Source: a virus. Taken from it: a DNA stretch of 24,647 bases. The notes under the pieces are model-generated. The model worked only from the letters and a program-made list of their open reading frames with translations. It ran no database searches and was not told the DNA's origin. Shown in pieces: positions 5,993 to 13,616 of this stretch (positions are counted from its first letter, which is position 1; every line of letters begins with the position of its first letter). The position numbers and the translations under genes are program-made. The stretch is from the IMG/VR virus record IMGVR_UViG_3300020188_000054, positions 1-24,647 of that record; one strand, written 5' to 3'.

Positions 5993-6119
5993 AATCTTGG
6001 GGGTGCTTTGCGCCCCCTTTCTGTTGTCTGGTTGTGTATCAAAAAACGATGACTGGGCTTGTGTACCAGTTTTTATTGAAGATATTTACATTCTGAGTTG
6101 TGTAATGGTGACAGCATGA
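5967..6119 (+). CDS. Small lipoprotein overlapping the gene before it, 50 aa
   Basis: ATG 5967 (or in-frame ATG 5952) lies inside the end of the preceding gene in another frame. The protein has a basic start (MLRKRLKHK), a hydrophobic segment and the lipobox LLSGC, so signal peptidase II should cleave before the Cys at residue 23, leaving a lipid-anchored peptide of 28 residues with two more Cys. Its stop overlaps the next start (ATGA), which supports translation. A GC-rich hairpin (5999-6017) falls in its coding sequence. Embedded lipoproteins next to lysis genes recall o-spanins, but no i-spanin partner is visible, so this remains a guess. Confidence 0.6.
   Translation: MLRKRLKHKILGVLCAPFLLSGCVSKNDDWACVPVFIEDIYILSCVMVTA
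5999..6017 (+). terminator. GC-rich hairpin, possible attenuator inside the lipoprotein gene
   Basis: GGGGG-T-GC, a TTT loop, GC-G-CCCCC, then TTTCTGTTGT. The stem has eight pairs counting one G-T wobble and is the strongest hairpin in the area. The T-run is short, and the hairpin lies within a coding frame just after the stop of the gene at 5792. It may partly terminate hsp20 transcripts or protect their 3' end. Confidence 0.4.
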
Positions 6120-6295
6120 AGATTAAAATTGAAATAGAAGCCTCTCCAGACGAAGTTCAAGACTTGTTTATTCCAAGTAGTAAACAGAAAGAATTCGCCG
6201 AGACTCTTTATAGAGCATACATTGATGCTATGTCTAAGACTGTATCTGGCGCAGTCAGTAAAGTTTTTAAGAAACGTTCTCGAGGCGAGTCATAA
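6116..6295 (+). CDS. Small conserved phage protein, 59 aa
   Basis: ATG 6116 overlaps the lipoprotein stop (ATGA). The 59-aa product begins with a beta-like MKIKIEIEASPDEVQDLF and continues as an amphipathic helix (EFAETLYRAYIDAMSK), ending in a basic tail (KKRSRGES). It has no signal peptide or membrane helix. I have seen similar short sequences in phages but know no function. It converges on the lysozyme gene, with the two 3' ends overlapping by 29 bases. Confidence 0.65.
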   Translation: MKIKIEIEASPDEVQDLFIPSSKQKEFAETLYRAYIDAMSKTVSGAVSKVFKKRSRGES

Positions 6296-6728
6296 GTCTT
6301 TCAGCACGATTGGTGACTTGTTTGTACCACAGAGAATCACGTCCTTCAGCGGCCGCTTTCTTCCAGTCATTACTGACAAGTGCCGTTCTCATTCTAACAA
6401 ACTTCGCCAGTCTCGTTCTGCCTAGATTGAACATCATGTTGACCAGTATCTCCTGGACTTCGGATGGGAAACGATCAAACCTTGGGCCGAATACAGCGTG
6501 ACAATCTCGGATAGATTGTCTGATGTCAGACTCGAATGCTTCATCGATTCTTTCTTCGGAAATTTTTGTGCCAACTGATAACCCGAATTCTGGGTCCGAT
6601 ACCGTAACGAGATGACCGATTCCAAAGGTGGGATGGCCGAGGTGGTCAAGATAGATTTCATTGACTTTTCCTTCATCAAAAATTAGAGCAGGCTTTACTC
6701 TATTGACTAGATCACTTTCTTCTTTCAT
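6267..6728 (-). CDS. e: T4-type lysozyme (GH24 endolysin)
   Basis: Minus-strand gene for a 153-aa muramidase that cleaves the beta-1,4 bond of peptidoglycan during lysis. With the start at 6728 (ATG after GGAGAAG, 10 bases upstream) the catalytic residues are E19 (DEG), D28 (IYLD) and T34 (PTFGIGH). The E-to-D gap of 9 and D-to-T gap of 6 equal those of T4 lysozyme (E11, D20, T26). Later blocks such as RFDRFPSEVQEILVNMMFNLG also match. A longer reading from 6794 would overlap the polymerase start and lacks a ribosome site. No signal peptide or SAR helix is seen, so a holin should be needed; none is adjacent. It is divergent from the polymerase gene. Confidence 0.93.
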   Translation of the reverse strand: MKEESDLVNRVKPALIFDEGKVNEIYLDHLGHPTFGIGHLVTVSDPEFGLSVGTKISEERIDEAFESDIRQSIRDCHAVFGPRFDRFPSEVQEILVNMMFNLGRTRLAKFVRMRTALVSNDWKKAAAEGRDSLWYKQVTNRAERLMTRLENVS

Positions 6729-6730
6729 GG

Positions 6731-6759
6731 TTGACTTTCTTCTCCATAACTTATATAAT
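6731..6759 (+). promoter_or_regulatory. Sigma70 promoter for DNA polymerase
   Basis: TTGACT at 6731-6736, 17-base spacer, TATAAT at 6754-6759. Predicted start near 6766, about 20 bases before the polymerase ATG at 6785. It fills the gap between the divergent lysozyme and polymerase genes. Confidence 0.8.
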
Positions 6760-6784
6760 GTTGAGATAACTGACAGAGGTTTGA

Positions 6785-9292
6785 ATGACATCATTTTACA
6801 CTAACGTATTTAATCTTGGTAATCATATTTATGTTCGCGGTTTCGATGAGAATGGCGAGCGAGTACAAAAACAGTACACTTATGAGCCATATCTTTTCGT
6901 ATCTGCTAAACAAGACACTGGCTATAGAGACATCCATGGACAGCCTGTTCGCCGTGTAGACTTCGACAACATACGAGAAGCCCGCGACTTCATCAAACAA
7001 TATACCGATGTCGGCGGCATGAATGTCTATGGCTATGATCGCTGGGCTTACACTTATATCTATGAGAAGTATCGCAACTGCAACTATGATACCTCTAAGA
7101 TAAACACTGTCTATATGGATATCGAGGTCGAGTCAGACGATGGCTTTCCTGAGCCAGATGTTGCCGAGAAGCGCGTGACTGCAATCGCACTGGTTCGAAA
7201 CAAAATGAAAGTTGTTCTCGGTCTCGGTGACTACGAACATGACGATAAGGACACTTACTATCTCAAGTGTGATGATGAGTTGATGTTGCTTCGCAAGTTT
7301 CTCAAAGTATGGGAGAACCTAGACGTAGACGTTCTCTCTGGCTGGAACACTGAGTTCTTCGATGTCCCTTATCTCTATAATCGAATCAATAAACTACTCG
7401 GCGAAGAACATGCGAACCGTATGTCGCCATGGAATAAAGTACGAGCCTACAGTGTTACGCAAGGCACAAAAGAACAGCGTGGTTATGAACTGTATGGCAT
7501 ATCACACTTAGATTACCTCGCAGTCTATAAGAAGTTCTGCCTAGCTCCTCGCGAATCATATCGTCTTGATTATATTGCTGAGTTAGAACTCGGTGAGAAC
7601 AAGATCGATTACTCCGAGTATGGTAACTTGTATACACTGCACCGCGAGAATCACCAAAAGTTTATCGAGTATAACATCAAAGATACAATACTGGTCCAAC
7701 GACTCGAAGAGCGCCTTGGCTATATCAATGTGGTATTTGCTCTGACATATGATTCTGGTTGCAACCACAATGATGGCTTATCGACTCTGACGATCTGGGA
7801 TACAATTATACACAACTATCTCATGGATCAGAACATCGTGATACCAGCGAAGAATAATGCGCGCCGTGATGCTCCTCAGATTGCTGGTGGCTTTGTAAAA
7901 GATCCACAAGTCGGTATGCATGACTGGGTAATGTCATTCGATTTGAACTCTCTGTACCCACACTTAATCATGCAGTACAATATATCACCAGATACTCACA
8001 TCGGCGAATCCAATGCTCTGACGGTAGATGATCTTCTGAATCAGTCAGTCGATACTGAATGGCTACAAGAGAAAGATATCACGATGACTGCCAACTCGCA
8101 GTTGTATCGAAAAGACTTCCGTGGCTTCTTACCTGAACTGATGCGTAAGATGTATGATGGTCGAGTCGAGTATAAAAAGAAGATGATTGCCGCACAGCAA
8201 AAGTATCAGACTAATCCAACACCTGAACTTGATCTCGAAATTACTCGCGCACACAACATGCAGTATGCGCTCAAGATTCTACTGAACTCTGCCTACGGCG
8301 CTGTTGCTAACAAATACTTCCGATGGTTCGAGCAGAAGAATGCTGAAGCAATCACACTGTCTGGTCAGTTGTCTATTCGCTGGATCGAGAAAGCAATCAA
8401 TCGATACATGAACAAACTACTCGGTACTGATTCGGACTATGTTGTTGCAGTTGATACCGACTCTGTTTATATCAACTTCGGTCCTATGGTCGAGCGCATC
8501 AAGCCTGATAATCCGATTGACTTTCTTGATAAAGTTGCGCAAGAAAAGATTGAGCCATTCATCGACAAATCGTACCGCGAACTCGCTGATTATATGAATG
8601 CGTATGAACAGAAGATGATCATGAAGCGCGAGAACATCGGTGATAAAGCTATCTGGACTGCCAAGAAACGATACATCATGAATGTCTGGGATAGTGAAGG
8701 TGTTCGATACAATGAACCGAAACTCAAGATGATGGGTATCGAAGCAATTCGTTCGAGTACTCCTGCCGCATGTCGTGATTACATTAAAGAAACACTCAAG
8801 ATGATCATGTCAACAAACGAAAACGAAGTGCAGGAATATATTGACAAGATTCGAACTGAGTTTAGGACTCTGCCGTTCGAGCGCATTGCCTTTCCTCGTG
8901 GCGTGAATCTAATGGCAAAGAAAAATATAAACGGTCGTGCGGTCACTGAGTCATATGCTGATGCTCAAACAATTTATAAGAAAGCCACACCGATTCAAGT
9001 CAAAGGTTCACTCATCTATAATCACTACATCAAGAAACTCGGTCTTGATAAAATCTATGAAGAAATAAAAGACGGCGAGAAGATTAAGTTCTGCTATCTA
9101 CTCATGCCGAATCCTGTTCAAGACAAAGTGATTGCCTGTCCGAGTGATCTGCCAAGTGATCTGAATCTAGATAAATATATAGACTATGACACTCAATTCC
9201 AGAAGGGCTATCTTGACCCGATTGAGATCATACTGAATACAATTGGTTGGAAGTCTGAGTCAATCGCTACTCTCGAAGACTTCTTCTCATAG
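6785..9292 (+). CDS. 43: Family B DNA polymerase (T4 gp43-like)
   Basis: The replicative DNA polymerase with 3'-5' proofreading, 835 aa (T4 gp43 is 898). The exonuclease domain shows Exo I D112/E114 (YMDIEVES), the same numbers as T4, Exo II NTEFFDVPYL with D193, and Exo III YNIKD with D300. The polymerase domain has motif A DLNSLYP (386-392), motif B K497...NSAYG (501-505) and motif C DTDS (557-560). All catalytic residues are intact. Start ATG 6785 follows AGAGG. The C-terminus ends in LEDFFS, the kind of short peptide T4-like polymerases use to bind the sliding clamp. It is followed after 14 bases by a small conserved gene. Its synonymous positions are more GC-rich than the neighbouring cargo genes. 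Confidence 0.98.
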   Translation: MTSFYTNVFNLGNHIYVRGFDENGERVQKQYTYEPYLFVSAKQDTGYRDIHGQPVRRVDFDNIREARDFIKQYTDVGGMNVYGYDRWAYTYIYEKYRNCNYDTSKINTVYMDIEVESDDGFPEPDVAEKRVTAIALVRNKMKVVLGLGDYEHDDKDTYYLKCDDELMLLRKFLKVWENLDVDVLSGWNTEFFDVPYLYNRINKLLGEEHANRMSPWNKVRAYSVTQGTKEQRGYELYGISHLDYLAVYKKFCLAPRESYRLDYIAELELGENKIDYSEYGNLYTLHRENHQKFIEYNIKDTILVQRLEERLGYINVVFALTYDSGCNHNDGLSTLTIWDTIIHNYLMDQNIVIPAKNNARRDAPQIAGGFVKDPQVGMHDWVMSFDLNSLYPHLIMQYNISPDTHIGESNALTVDDLLNQSVDTEWLQEKDITMTANSQLYRKDFRGFLPELMRKMYDGRVEYKKKMIAAQQKYQTNPTPELDLEITRAHNMQYALKILLNSAYGAVANKYFRWFEQKNAEAITLSGQLSIRWIEKAINRYMNKLLGTDSDYVVAVDTDSVYINFGPMVERIKPDNPIDFLDKVAQEKIEPFIDKSYRELADYMNAYEQKMIMKRENIGDKAIWTAKKRYIMNVWDSEGVRYNEPKLKMMGIEAIRSSTPAACRDYIKETLKMIMSTNENEVQEYIDKIRTEFRTLPFERIAFPRGVNLMAKKNINGRAVTESYADAQTIYKKATPIQVKGSLIYNHYIKKLGLDKIYEEIKDGEKIKFCYLLMPNPVQDKVIACPSDLPSDLNLDKYIDYDTQFQKGYLDPIEIILNTIGWKSESIATLEDFFS

Positions 9293-9306
9293 AAAAGGAA
9301 AATCAC

Positions 9307-9600
9307 ATGGCTATTCAATTAGACGAAACTTTTGACTTTGGCTTTACACTTGTAGACGCAGATGAACTTGCGGAAGTACAGGAGATACAAAGAACTGTAA
9401 CAGAAGTCGAAAGCACCGCCGAAGGATGGCAACAACAAGCAGAGCAGTGGCAGTATAAAGCACAGATGATTCATAAGTTAGTGCAACCACTGCTAAACAA
9501 TCTATCACTGAGTCCTGAGAAAGAATATATTTTATGGCCTGACCGTGTCGATAAGATAAATGCTTTCAAATTAAAACTATTACAGATACTCGAGGACTAA
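9307..9600 (+). CDS. Conserved T4-like phage protein, 97 aa
   Basis: Starts at ATG 9307 behind AAAAGGAAAA. The 97-aa acidic protein begins with DETFDFGFTLVDADEL, continues with a Gln/Glu-rich helix likely to form a coiled coil (residues 25-60), and ends with the block LLNNLSLSPEKEYILWPDR followed by KINAFKLKL. From memory, the PEKEYIxWPxR pattern is widespread in marine T4-like phages with no experimentally assigned role. It is between the polymerase and a membrane coiled-coil protein, with the stop directly abutting the next ATG, so the pair is likely co-translated. Confidence 0.75.
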   Translation: MAIQLDETFDFGFTLVDADELAEVQEIQRTVTEVESTAEGWQQQAEQWQYKAQMIHKLVQPLLNNLSLSPEKEYILWPDRVDKINAFKLKLLQILED

Positions 9601-10455
9601 ATGGAAAATAAAACCATAAGCATTTTTGTTTTGGTTATGGGATTAATGTTGACCGCAGTAGGCGGATTCTTTTCAGTGATAGGACTTGCTACTATCTTTG
9701 CTGGCGCATTTTGGCCAGTCGTTGTCATGGCTAGCACGTTAGAGCTATCTAAGATTGTCGCGGCTTCTTGGATTTACAGGTGTTGGTCAATCGCACCATT
9801 ACTCATACGTACATACATGGTGTCGGCAGTCGTGCTACTCGTATTCATTACATCTATGGGTATTTTCGGCTATCTTAGTAAGGCACACGTTGAACAAACA
9901 ATCAATCAAGGTGGAAATAATGAAATACGAATCGAATCTTTGCAACGAAAAATTGATCGACAGAATACTATTATATCGGACGCCGAGACGGTCATGGCGC
10001 AACTCGATGGGGCAGTTGAGATTTTACAACAATATGATCGAATCCGTGGTCCAGATGGTGCGTTGGCGGTTCGAGCAGGACAAGCAGAAGAAAGGTCGCA
10101 ACTCAACAACTCAATCAACGAAGCGTATGACAGCATTGAAGAACTCCAAGAAGAACTTCTGCCATTGCAGAAAGACCAACTCGCGCTTGAAGCGGAGATT
10201 GGTCCACTCAAATATATTGCAGAGTTAATCTATGGAGCCGAGAACGCCTCTACCTATTTTGATACTGCTGTTCGTTGGATTATTTTATTACTGGTATCTG
10301 TTTTTGATCCTTTGGCAATCGTTATGATTCTGGCTGGTAATGTTGGATTGAATCAGAGGAAAGAGATTTTACCGCTGACCGAGGCAGAGATACTGAAAGA
10401 CGTTGATATTATGCCAGAAACTACATCGCGGCACGGACATGGATTAGGACGGTGA
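9601..10455 (+). CDS. Membrane protein with periplasmic or cytoplasmic coiled coil, 284 aa
   Basis: ATG 9601 directly abuts the previous stop. Hydrophobic segments lie at about 5-30, 32-48, 70-92 and 222-246. Between the third and fourth is a long charged helical stretch (about 105-205) with heptad-like Leu/Ile and many Gln/Glu (LQRKIDRQNTIISDAE, IEELQEELLPLQKDQLALE), which should form a coiled coil. The strings ASTLELSKIVAASW and FDPLAIVMILAGN are conserved in proteins I recall from marine T4-like phages, function unknown. The topology would place the coiled coil on one side of the inner membrane. Its position in the replication cluster may hint at membrane attachment of replication or at superinfection control, but nothing in the sequence decides. 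Confidence 0.75.
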   Translation: MENKTISIFVLVMGLMLTAVGGFFSVIGLATIFAGAFWPVVVMASTLELSKIVAASWIYRCWSIAPLLIRTYMVSAVVLLVFITSMGIFGYLSKAHVEQTINQGGNNEIRIESLQRKIDRQNTIISDAETVMAQLDGAVEILQQYDRIRGPDGALAVRAGQAEERSQLNNSINEAYDSIEELQEELLPLQKDQLALEAEIGPLKYIAELIYGAENASTYFDTAVRWIILLLVSVFDPLAIVMILAGNVGLNQRKEILPLTEAEILKDVDIMPETTSRHGHGLGR

Positions 10456-11195
10456 TTAATAGTGGCAAGGCATATTATAATGATGTTGGCAAGACAGCAA
10501 CGAGTTTCGTATATGCACAGATGGAAAAAGTCTGTAATAGTATAGCGACTAGTAGACATGCTGTTTTAACACGAGACACAATTCGCTCTGACAATTTGAT
10601 TTTTTCTTCACTGAGAAATCCATATCAATATTATGTTTCTATATTCAACTATGAAGCGAGACCAGGGAAGACAGGCCCTCTGACAAAACAGTTTCTATCA
10701 CAGGAACAGAACTGTGATACTTTTTCAAATTTCATGCAAAATATTTTCAAGAAAAATTTACATTGGCTACCAAAAGAAGAGCCTACGATTAGAAATAGAC
10801 CTGAAGGCATTGGACTACTGACATTCAGATATCTAGCATGGACTGATACGACTTTCTTTATGGCAAGAAAACGAACTATGGAAGATGTGAAGCGATGGTA
10901 TGATGATCACTATTTCAATGATGGCTGTCCCTTTGAGTTTATAGGTCAGAACGATATGTCAAATGATTTCTGTGATCTCGTGATTAAATATCAAGACAAA
11001 TTTAGTCTGAAAGAAAACTGGATGAATCAAATAGATCACATAAGACAACACACAAAATGGGATAATCCCAGCGACACAGGCAAAGGCTACAAAGTCTTTG
11101 ATCATGATTTTCCGTCTTTTTATAATGATGAAATAAAAGACTGCGTGAAGAGAGGTGATCATATTCTACTTGACAGATATGGATTTACCTGTTAG
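10452..11195 (+). CDS. Sulfotransferase-like protein
   Basis: GTG start at 10452 overlaps the previous stop (GTGA). The 247-aa protein shows the landmarks of PAPS-dependent sulfotransferases: DVGKTATSFVYAQM near residues 11-24 resembles the 5'-phosphosulfate loop (PKTAGTS type), LRNPYQYYVSIFNY near 54-67 resembles the 3'-phosphate motif (LRdPxxRxxS), and the end, with FYNDEIKDCVKRGDHILLDRYGF, matches the usual C-terminal block. The family moves a sulfuryl group to sugars or other hydroxyl groups. The first loop is not canonical, so activity is uncertain. The gene is AT-rich compared with the polymerase and uvsX genes around it and is probably acquired cargo acting on glycans. The uvsX promoter overlaps its stop. 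Confidence 0.65.
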   Translation: MINSGKAYYNDVGKTATSFVYAQMEKVCNSIATSRHAVLTRDTIRSDNLIFSSLRNPYQYYVSIFNYEARPGKTGPLTKQFLSQEQNCDTFSNFMQNIFKKNLHWLPKEEPTIRNRPEGIGLLTFRYLAWTDTTFFMARKRTMEDVKRWYDDHYFNDGCPFEFIGQNDMSNDFCDLVIKYQDKFSLKENWMNQIDHIRQHTKWDNPSDTGKGYKVFDHDFPSFYNDEIKDCVKRGDHILLDRYGFTC

Positions 11196-11198
11196 TAT
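11170..11198 (+). promoter_or_regulatory. Sigma70 promoter for uvsX
   Basis: TTGACA at 11170-11175, 17-base spacer, TAGTAT at 11193-11198. Predicted start near 11205, about 26 bases before the uvsX ATG. It overlaps the end of the sulfotransferase-like gene. Confidence 0.65.
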
Positions 11199-11230
11199 AG
11201 CAAGAATGGAACAAACTACTTGGAGATATT

Positions 11231-12298
11231 ATGAGCGTATTAGCTAAACTGCAAAAGAATTCTACAATTAAAGATACGGCGATTCTTTCTGAGTCAAAGT
11301 TCTTTATGAAAAAAGACATGATCCCTACCTCTATTCCTGTCATCAATCTAGCATTGAGCGGCAGACTTGATGGCGGACTAACTCCTGGCCTCACGATGTG
11401 GGCAGGTCCTTCTAAACACTTTAAGACTGCATTCAGTCTACTCATGGCAAAGGCATACTTAGACAAATATGAAGATTCGGCACTACTTTTCTACGATTCG
11501 GAATTCGGTACCCCGCAAAGTTATTTTACTTCTTTTGGTATTCCCATGGAGCGTGTTCTTCATACTCCTATCACAGATGTTGAGCAACTTAAATTTGATG
11601 TGATGAAGCAACTCGATCAGATCGAGCGCAAAGATAAAGTAATCATCATCATTGATTCGATTGGCAACTTAGCATCGAAGAAAGAAGTCGAAGATGCAAT
11701 GAACGAAAAGTCTGTTGCTGATATGTCTCGTGCTAAACAGATCAAGTCGCTGTTCCGTATGATCACACCACACCTCACTCTCAAAGATATTCCTATGGTG
11801 GTTGTCAATCATACATACAAAGAGATTGGCCTGTTTCCGAAAGATATTGTTGGCGGTGGTACTGGATCGTATTACTCTGCTGATAACATCTATATTATCG
11901 GCCGTCAACAAGAGAAAGTCGGCACAGAGATAGTAGGCTATCACTTCATCATCAACGTGGAGAAATCGCGTCATGTTCGAGAGAAGTCTAAAATACCTGT
12001 TACAGTTACTCACGACGGAGGAATTTCTCGGTGGTCTGGCCTTCTCGATATTGCTATGGATGGAGGTTTCGTTGTTAAGCCATCTAATGGCTGGTACTCT
12101 AGGGTTAATATGGACACTGGAGAGGTTGAAGAGAAAAAATTCAGAATGAAAGAGACGAATACGTCAGACTTCTGGCTACCTATTCTTCAGAACGCAGTCT
12201 TCACAGACTGGGTACGCGATAAGTATCAGGTTGCTCACGGTGCCATTGTCAAGGACGATGAAGTCGAGCAATTCATTGGAGATGTTGTTGAGGCATGA
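11231..12298 (+). CDS. uvsX: UvsX recombinase (RecA family)
   Basis: The T4-type RecA/Rad51-family strand-exchange ATPase that drives recombination-dependent replication and repair, 355 aa (T4 UvsX is about 390). The Walker A is GPSKHFKT (59-66), matching the GPSKxFK form peculiar to UvsX. The glutamate after strand 2 is in FYDSEFGTP (E91). Walker B is KVIIIIDSIGNLASKKE with D142, followed by the typical DAMNEKSVADMSRAKQIKS. The DNA-binding loop region GGGTGSYYSADNIYIIGR is also present. Start ATG 11231 follows GGAGA. The stop overlaps the next gene (ATGA). All key residues are intact. Confidence 0.96.
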   Translation: MSVLAKLQKNSTIKDTAILSESKFFMKKDMIPTSIPVINLALSGRLDGGLTPGLTMWAGPSKHFKTAFSLLMAKAYLDKYEDSALLFYDSEFGTPQSYFTSFGIPMERVLHTPITDVEQLKFDVMKQLDQIERKDKVIIIIDSIGNLASKKEVEDAMNEKSVADMSRAKQIKSLFRMITPHLTLKDIPMVVVNHTYKEIGLFPKDIVGGGTGSYYSADNIYIIGRQQEKVGTEIVGYHFIINVEKSRHVREKSKIPVTVTHDGGISRWSGLLDIAMDGGFVVKPSNGWYSRVNMDTGEVEEKKFRMKETNTSDFWLPILQNAVFTDWVRDKYQVAHGAIVKDDEVEQFIGDVVEA

Positions 12299-13005
12299 TA
12301 CTTAACATTCTGACCACGGCAACTCCGAGACCAGAGTTGCAAGTAGAAACGTTGTTGCCGTGGCTTAGAGCGTTACATGAGAGCAGAATATTTGATCGTA
12401 TAAATTGGTTTGTTAATCTCGACAAGCCATCTATCTTTACTGCGAAGCAATTTCTTATTGGCAAAAAATTCATTCATGAGCGATTTCGTTACTTGCATAT
12501 TCACTATACGGAAAATTTAGTTAATCCTACATTTGCAAAAAGCTCTAGAACCCTATATGAAAATTGCAAAAAAAATATAAATAAGGCTGAAGATAATTAC
12601 TTCTTTTGGCTTGAAGACGATTGGGTAATGGATCGTGAAAAGTCGATTGATGCGATTAAAAATTATCTCTTATCTGGAAAAGATATTCTACTCTTTAACG
12701 GTAAAAATAAAATCACTGGCAATCCAAATATTGTTCGTCAGAAATTTTTTGATGGCGTTCATGATGTAGTTGTGAGGGAAAACATTGATCCAGAAATGGC
12801 AATGATGAAAGCCAAGTATGAGATTTATCCTGAAATTGTTAAGACGATATTTTATCCTAGAGATCCTCTTCATGAAGAATTATGTTACAGACCTTCTGTA
12901 TGTCTGTGTACTGACATCGGCAGAACATGGAGAAATTTAAGAAATGTACACAAGACATCTAAACTTAAAGTCGATCAAGATACTTGGAGAAAAATAAACA
13001 AATGA
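12295..13005 (+). CDS. Putative glycosyltransferase (GT-A-like), 236 aa
   Basis: ATG 12295 overlaps the uvsX stop (ATGA). The N-terminal strand and loop MILNILTTATPRPEL, with LLPWLRALHESR following, resemble the start of GT-A-type transferases, and FFWLEDDWVM near residues 103-112 supplies a candidate acidic metal-binding motif after a hydrophobic strand. The rest is charged and has no membrane helix. The gene is clearly more AT-rich than uvsX and the helicase and contains long A runs, so it looks acquired. It overlaps the following methyltransferase by four bases, which suggests the two modify the same sugar. I would not exclude another nucleotide-sugar enzyme. Confidence 0.55.
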   Translation: MILNILTTATPRPELQVETLLPWLRALHESRIFDRINWFVNLDKPSIFTAKQFLIGKKFIHERFRYLHIHYTENLVNPTFAKSSRTLYENCKKNINKAEDNYFFWLEDDWVMDREKSIDAIKNYLLSGKDILLFNGKNKITGNPNIVRQKFFDGVHDVVVRENIDPEMAMMKAKYEIYPEIVKTIFYPRDPLHEELCYRPSVCLCTDIGRTWRNLRNVHKTSKLKVDQDTWRKINK

Positions 13006-13559
13006 ACGAAAACCACTTATTCACAACAGAATATAAAAAACTTTTAGAAAAAAAACACGAAACAGGTACAGCAAAGCGAAAGTTTAGAGCATGGGGTGGC
13101 GCGGTAGTTCAAGATATCCAGTATGTCATGAAGTTTATTCATACATATAAAATCAATAGTGTTCTTGATTACGGCAGTGGTTCTGGCCATTTTAAACAGT
13201 GGCTAGATGAAAATGGTCGTGATGACATAGAAGTGCTTGAATACGAGCCAGGCCGAGAAGACAAACGCGAAAACAATCATCCTAGACAAGCAGTGATTTG
13301 CGTTGATGTGTTAGAACATGTTGAGCCAGAATTGATCGATAATGTTCTTCAGGACATCGAACGTTGTATGCTAGAGTTTGGTTGTCTTATTCCATCAACA
13401 ATACCTGCTGTACAGATATTAGCGGATGGAAGAAATGCACACTTAATTGTTGAAAGTGTTGAATGGTGGGAATCAAAGATTTCACAGTATTTTAGAATTC
13501 ATTCGATTTTCAGACGAAAAGGCAATACACCGATATTCATAGTAAAAAAGAAGTCTTGA
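13002..13559 (+). CDS. SAM-dependent methyltransferase, class I
   Basis: ATG 13002 overlaps the previous stop (ATGA); the frame extends a few codons upstream with a TTG, but that is less likely. The 185-aa protein has a Rossmann-type SAM site, VLDYGSGSGHF near residues 54-64, then an acidic residue after strand 2 (VLEYEPG), and the motif CVDVLEHVEP near 103-112, which is typical of small-molecule and sugar methyltransferases. A later block with DGRNAHLIVESVEWW is consistent with substrate binding. Its coupling to the glycosyltransferase-like gene suggests O- or N-methylation of a sugar, though substrate cannot be told. A sigma70 promoter begins at its stop. Confidence 0.8.
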   Translation: MNENHLFTTEYKKLLEKKHETGTAKRKFRAWGGAVVQDIQYVMKFIHTYKINSVLDYGSGSGHFKQWLDENGRDDIEVLEYEPGREDKRENNHPRQAVICVDVLEHVEPELIDNVLQDIERCMLEFGCLIPSTIPAVQILADGRNAHLIVESVEWWESKISQYFRIHSIFRRKGNTPIFIVKKKS

Positions 13560-13584
13560 CAATCTATCATTCGGATAGTAGAAT
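13556..13584 (+). promoter_or_regulatory. Near-consensus sigma70 promoter for the helicase gene
   Basis: TTGACA at 13556-13561, 17-base spacer, TAGAAT at 13579-13584. Predicted start near 13591, about 26 bases upstream of the helicase ATG at 13617, which is preceded by GGAGAT. Confidence 0.8.
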
Positions 13585-13616
13585 GAATACTTTAAGTAAT
13601 TAGCGTTGGAGATAGA

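Noticed and set aside
6729-6794. Longer lysozyme start at 6794
   Set aside because: It would overlap the polymerase start and promoter and lacks a ribosome site; ATG 6728 has GGAGAAG and gives T4-like spacing at the N-terminus.
12576-12583. TATAAATA octamer inside the glycosyltransferase-like gene
   Set aside because: It lies mid-gene in a long A-rich stretch, over 400 bases from the next start; probably chance.
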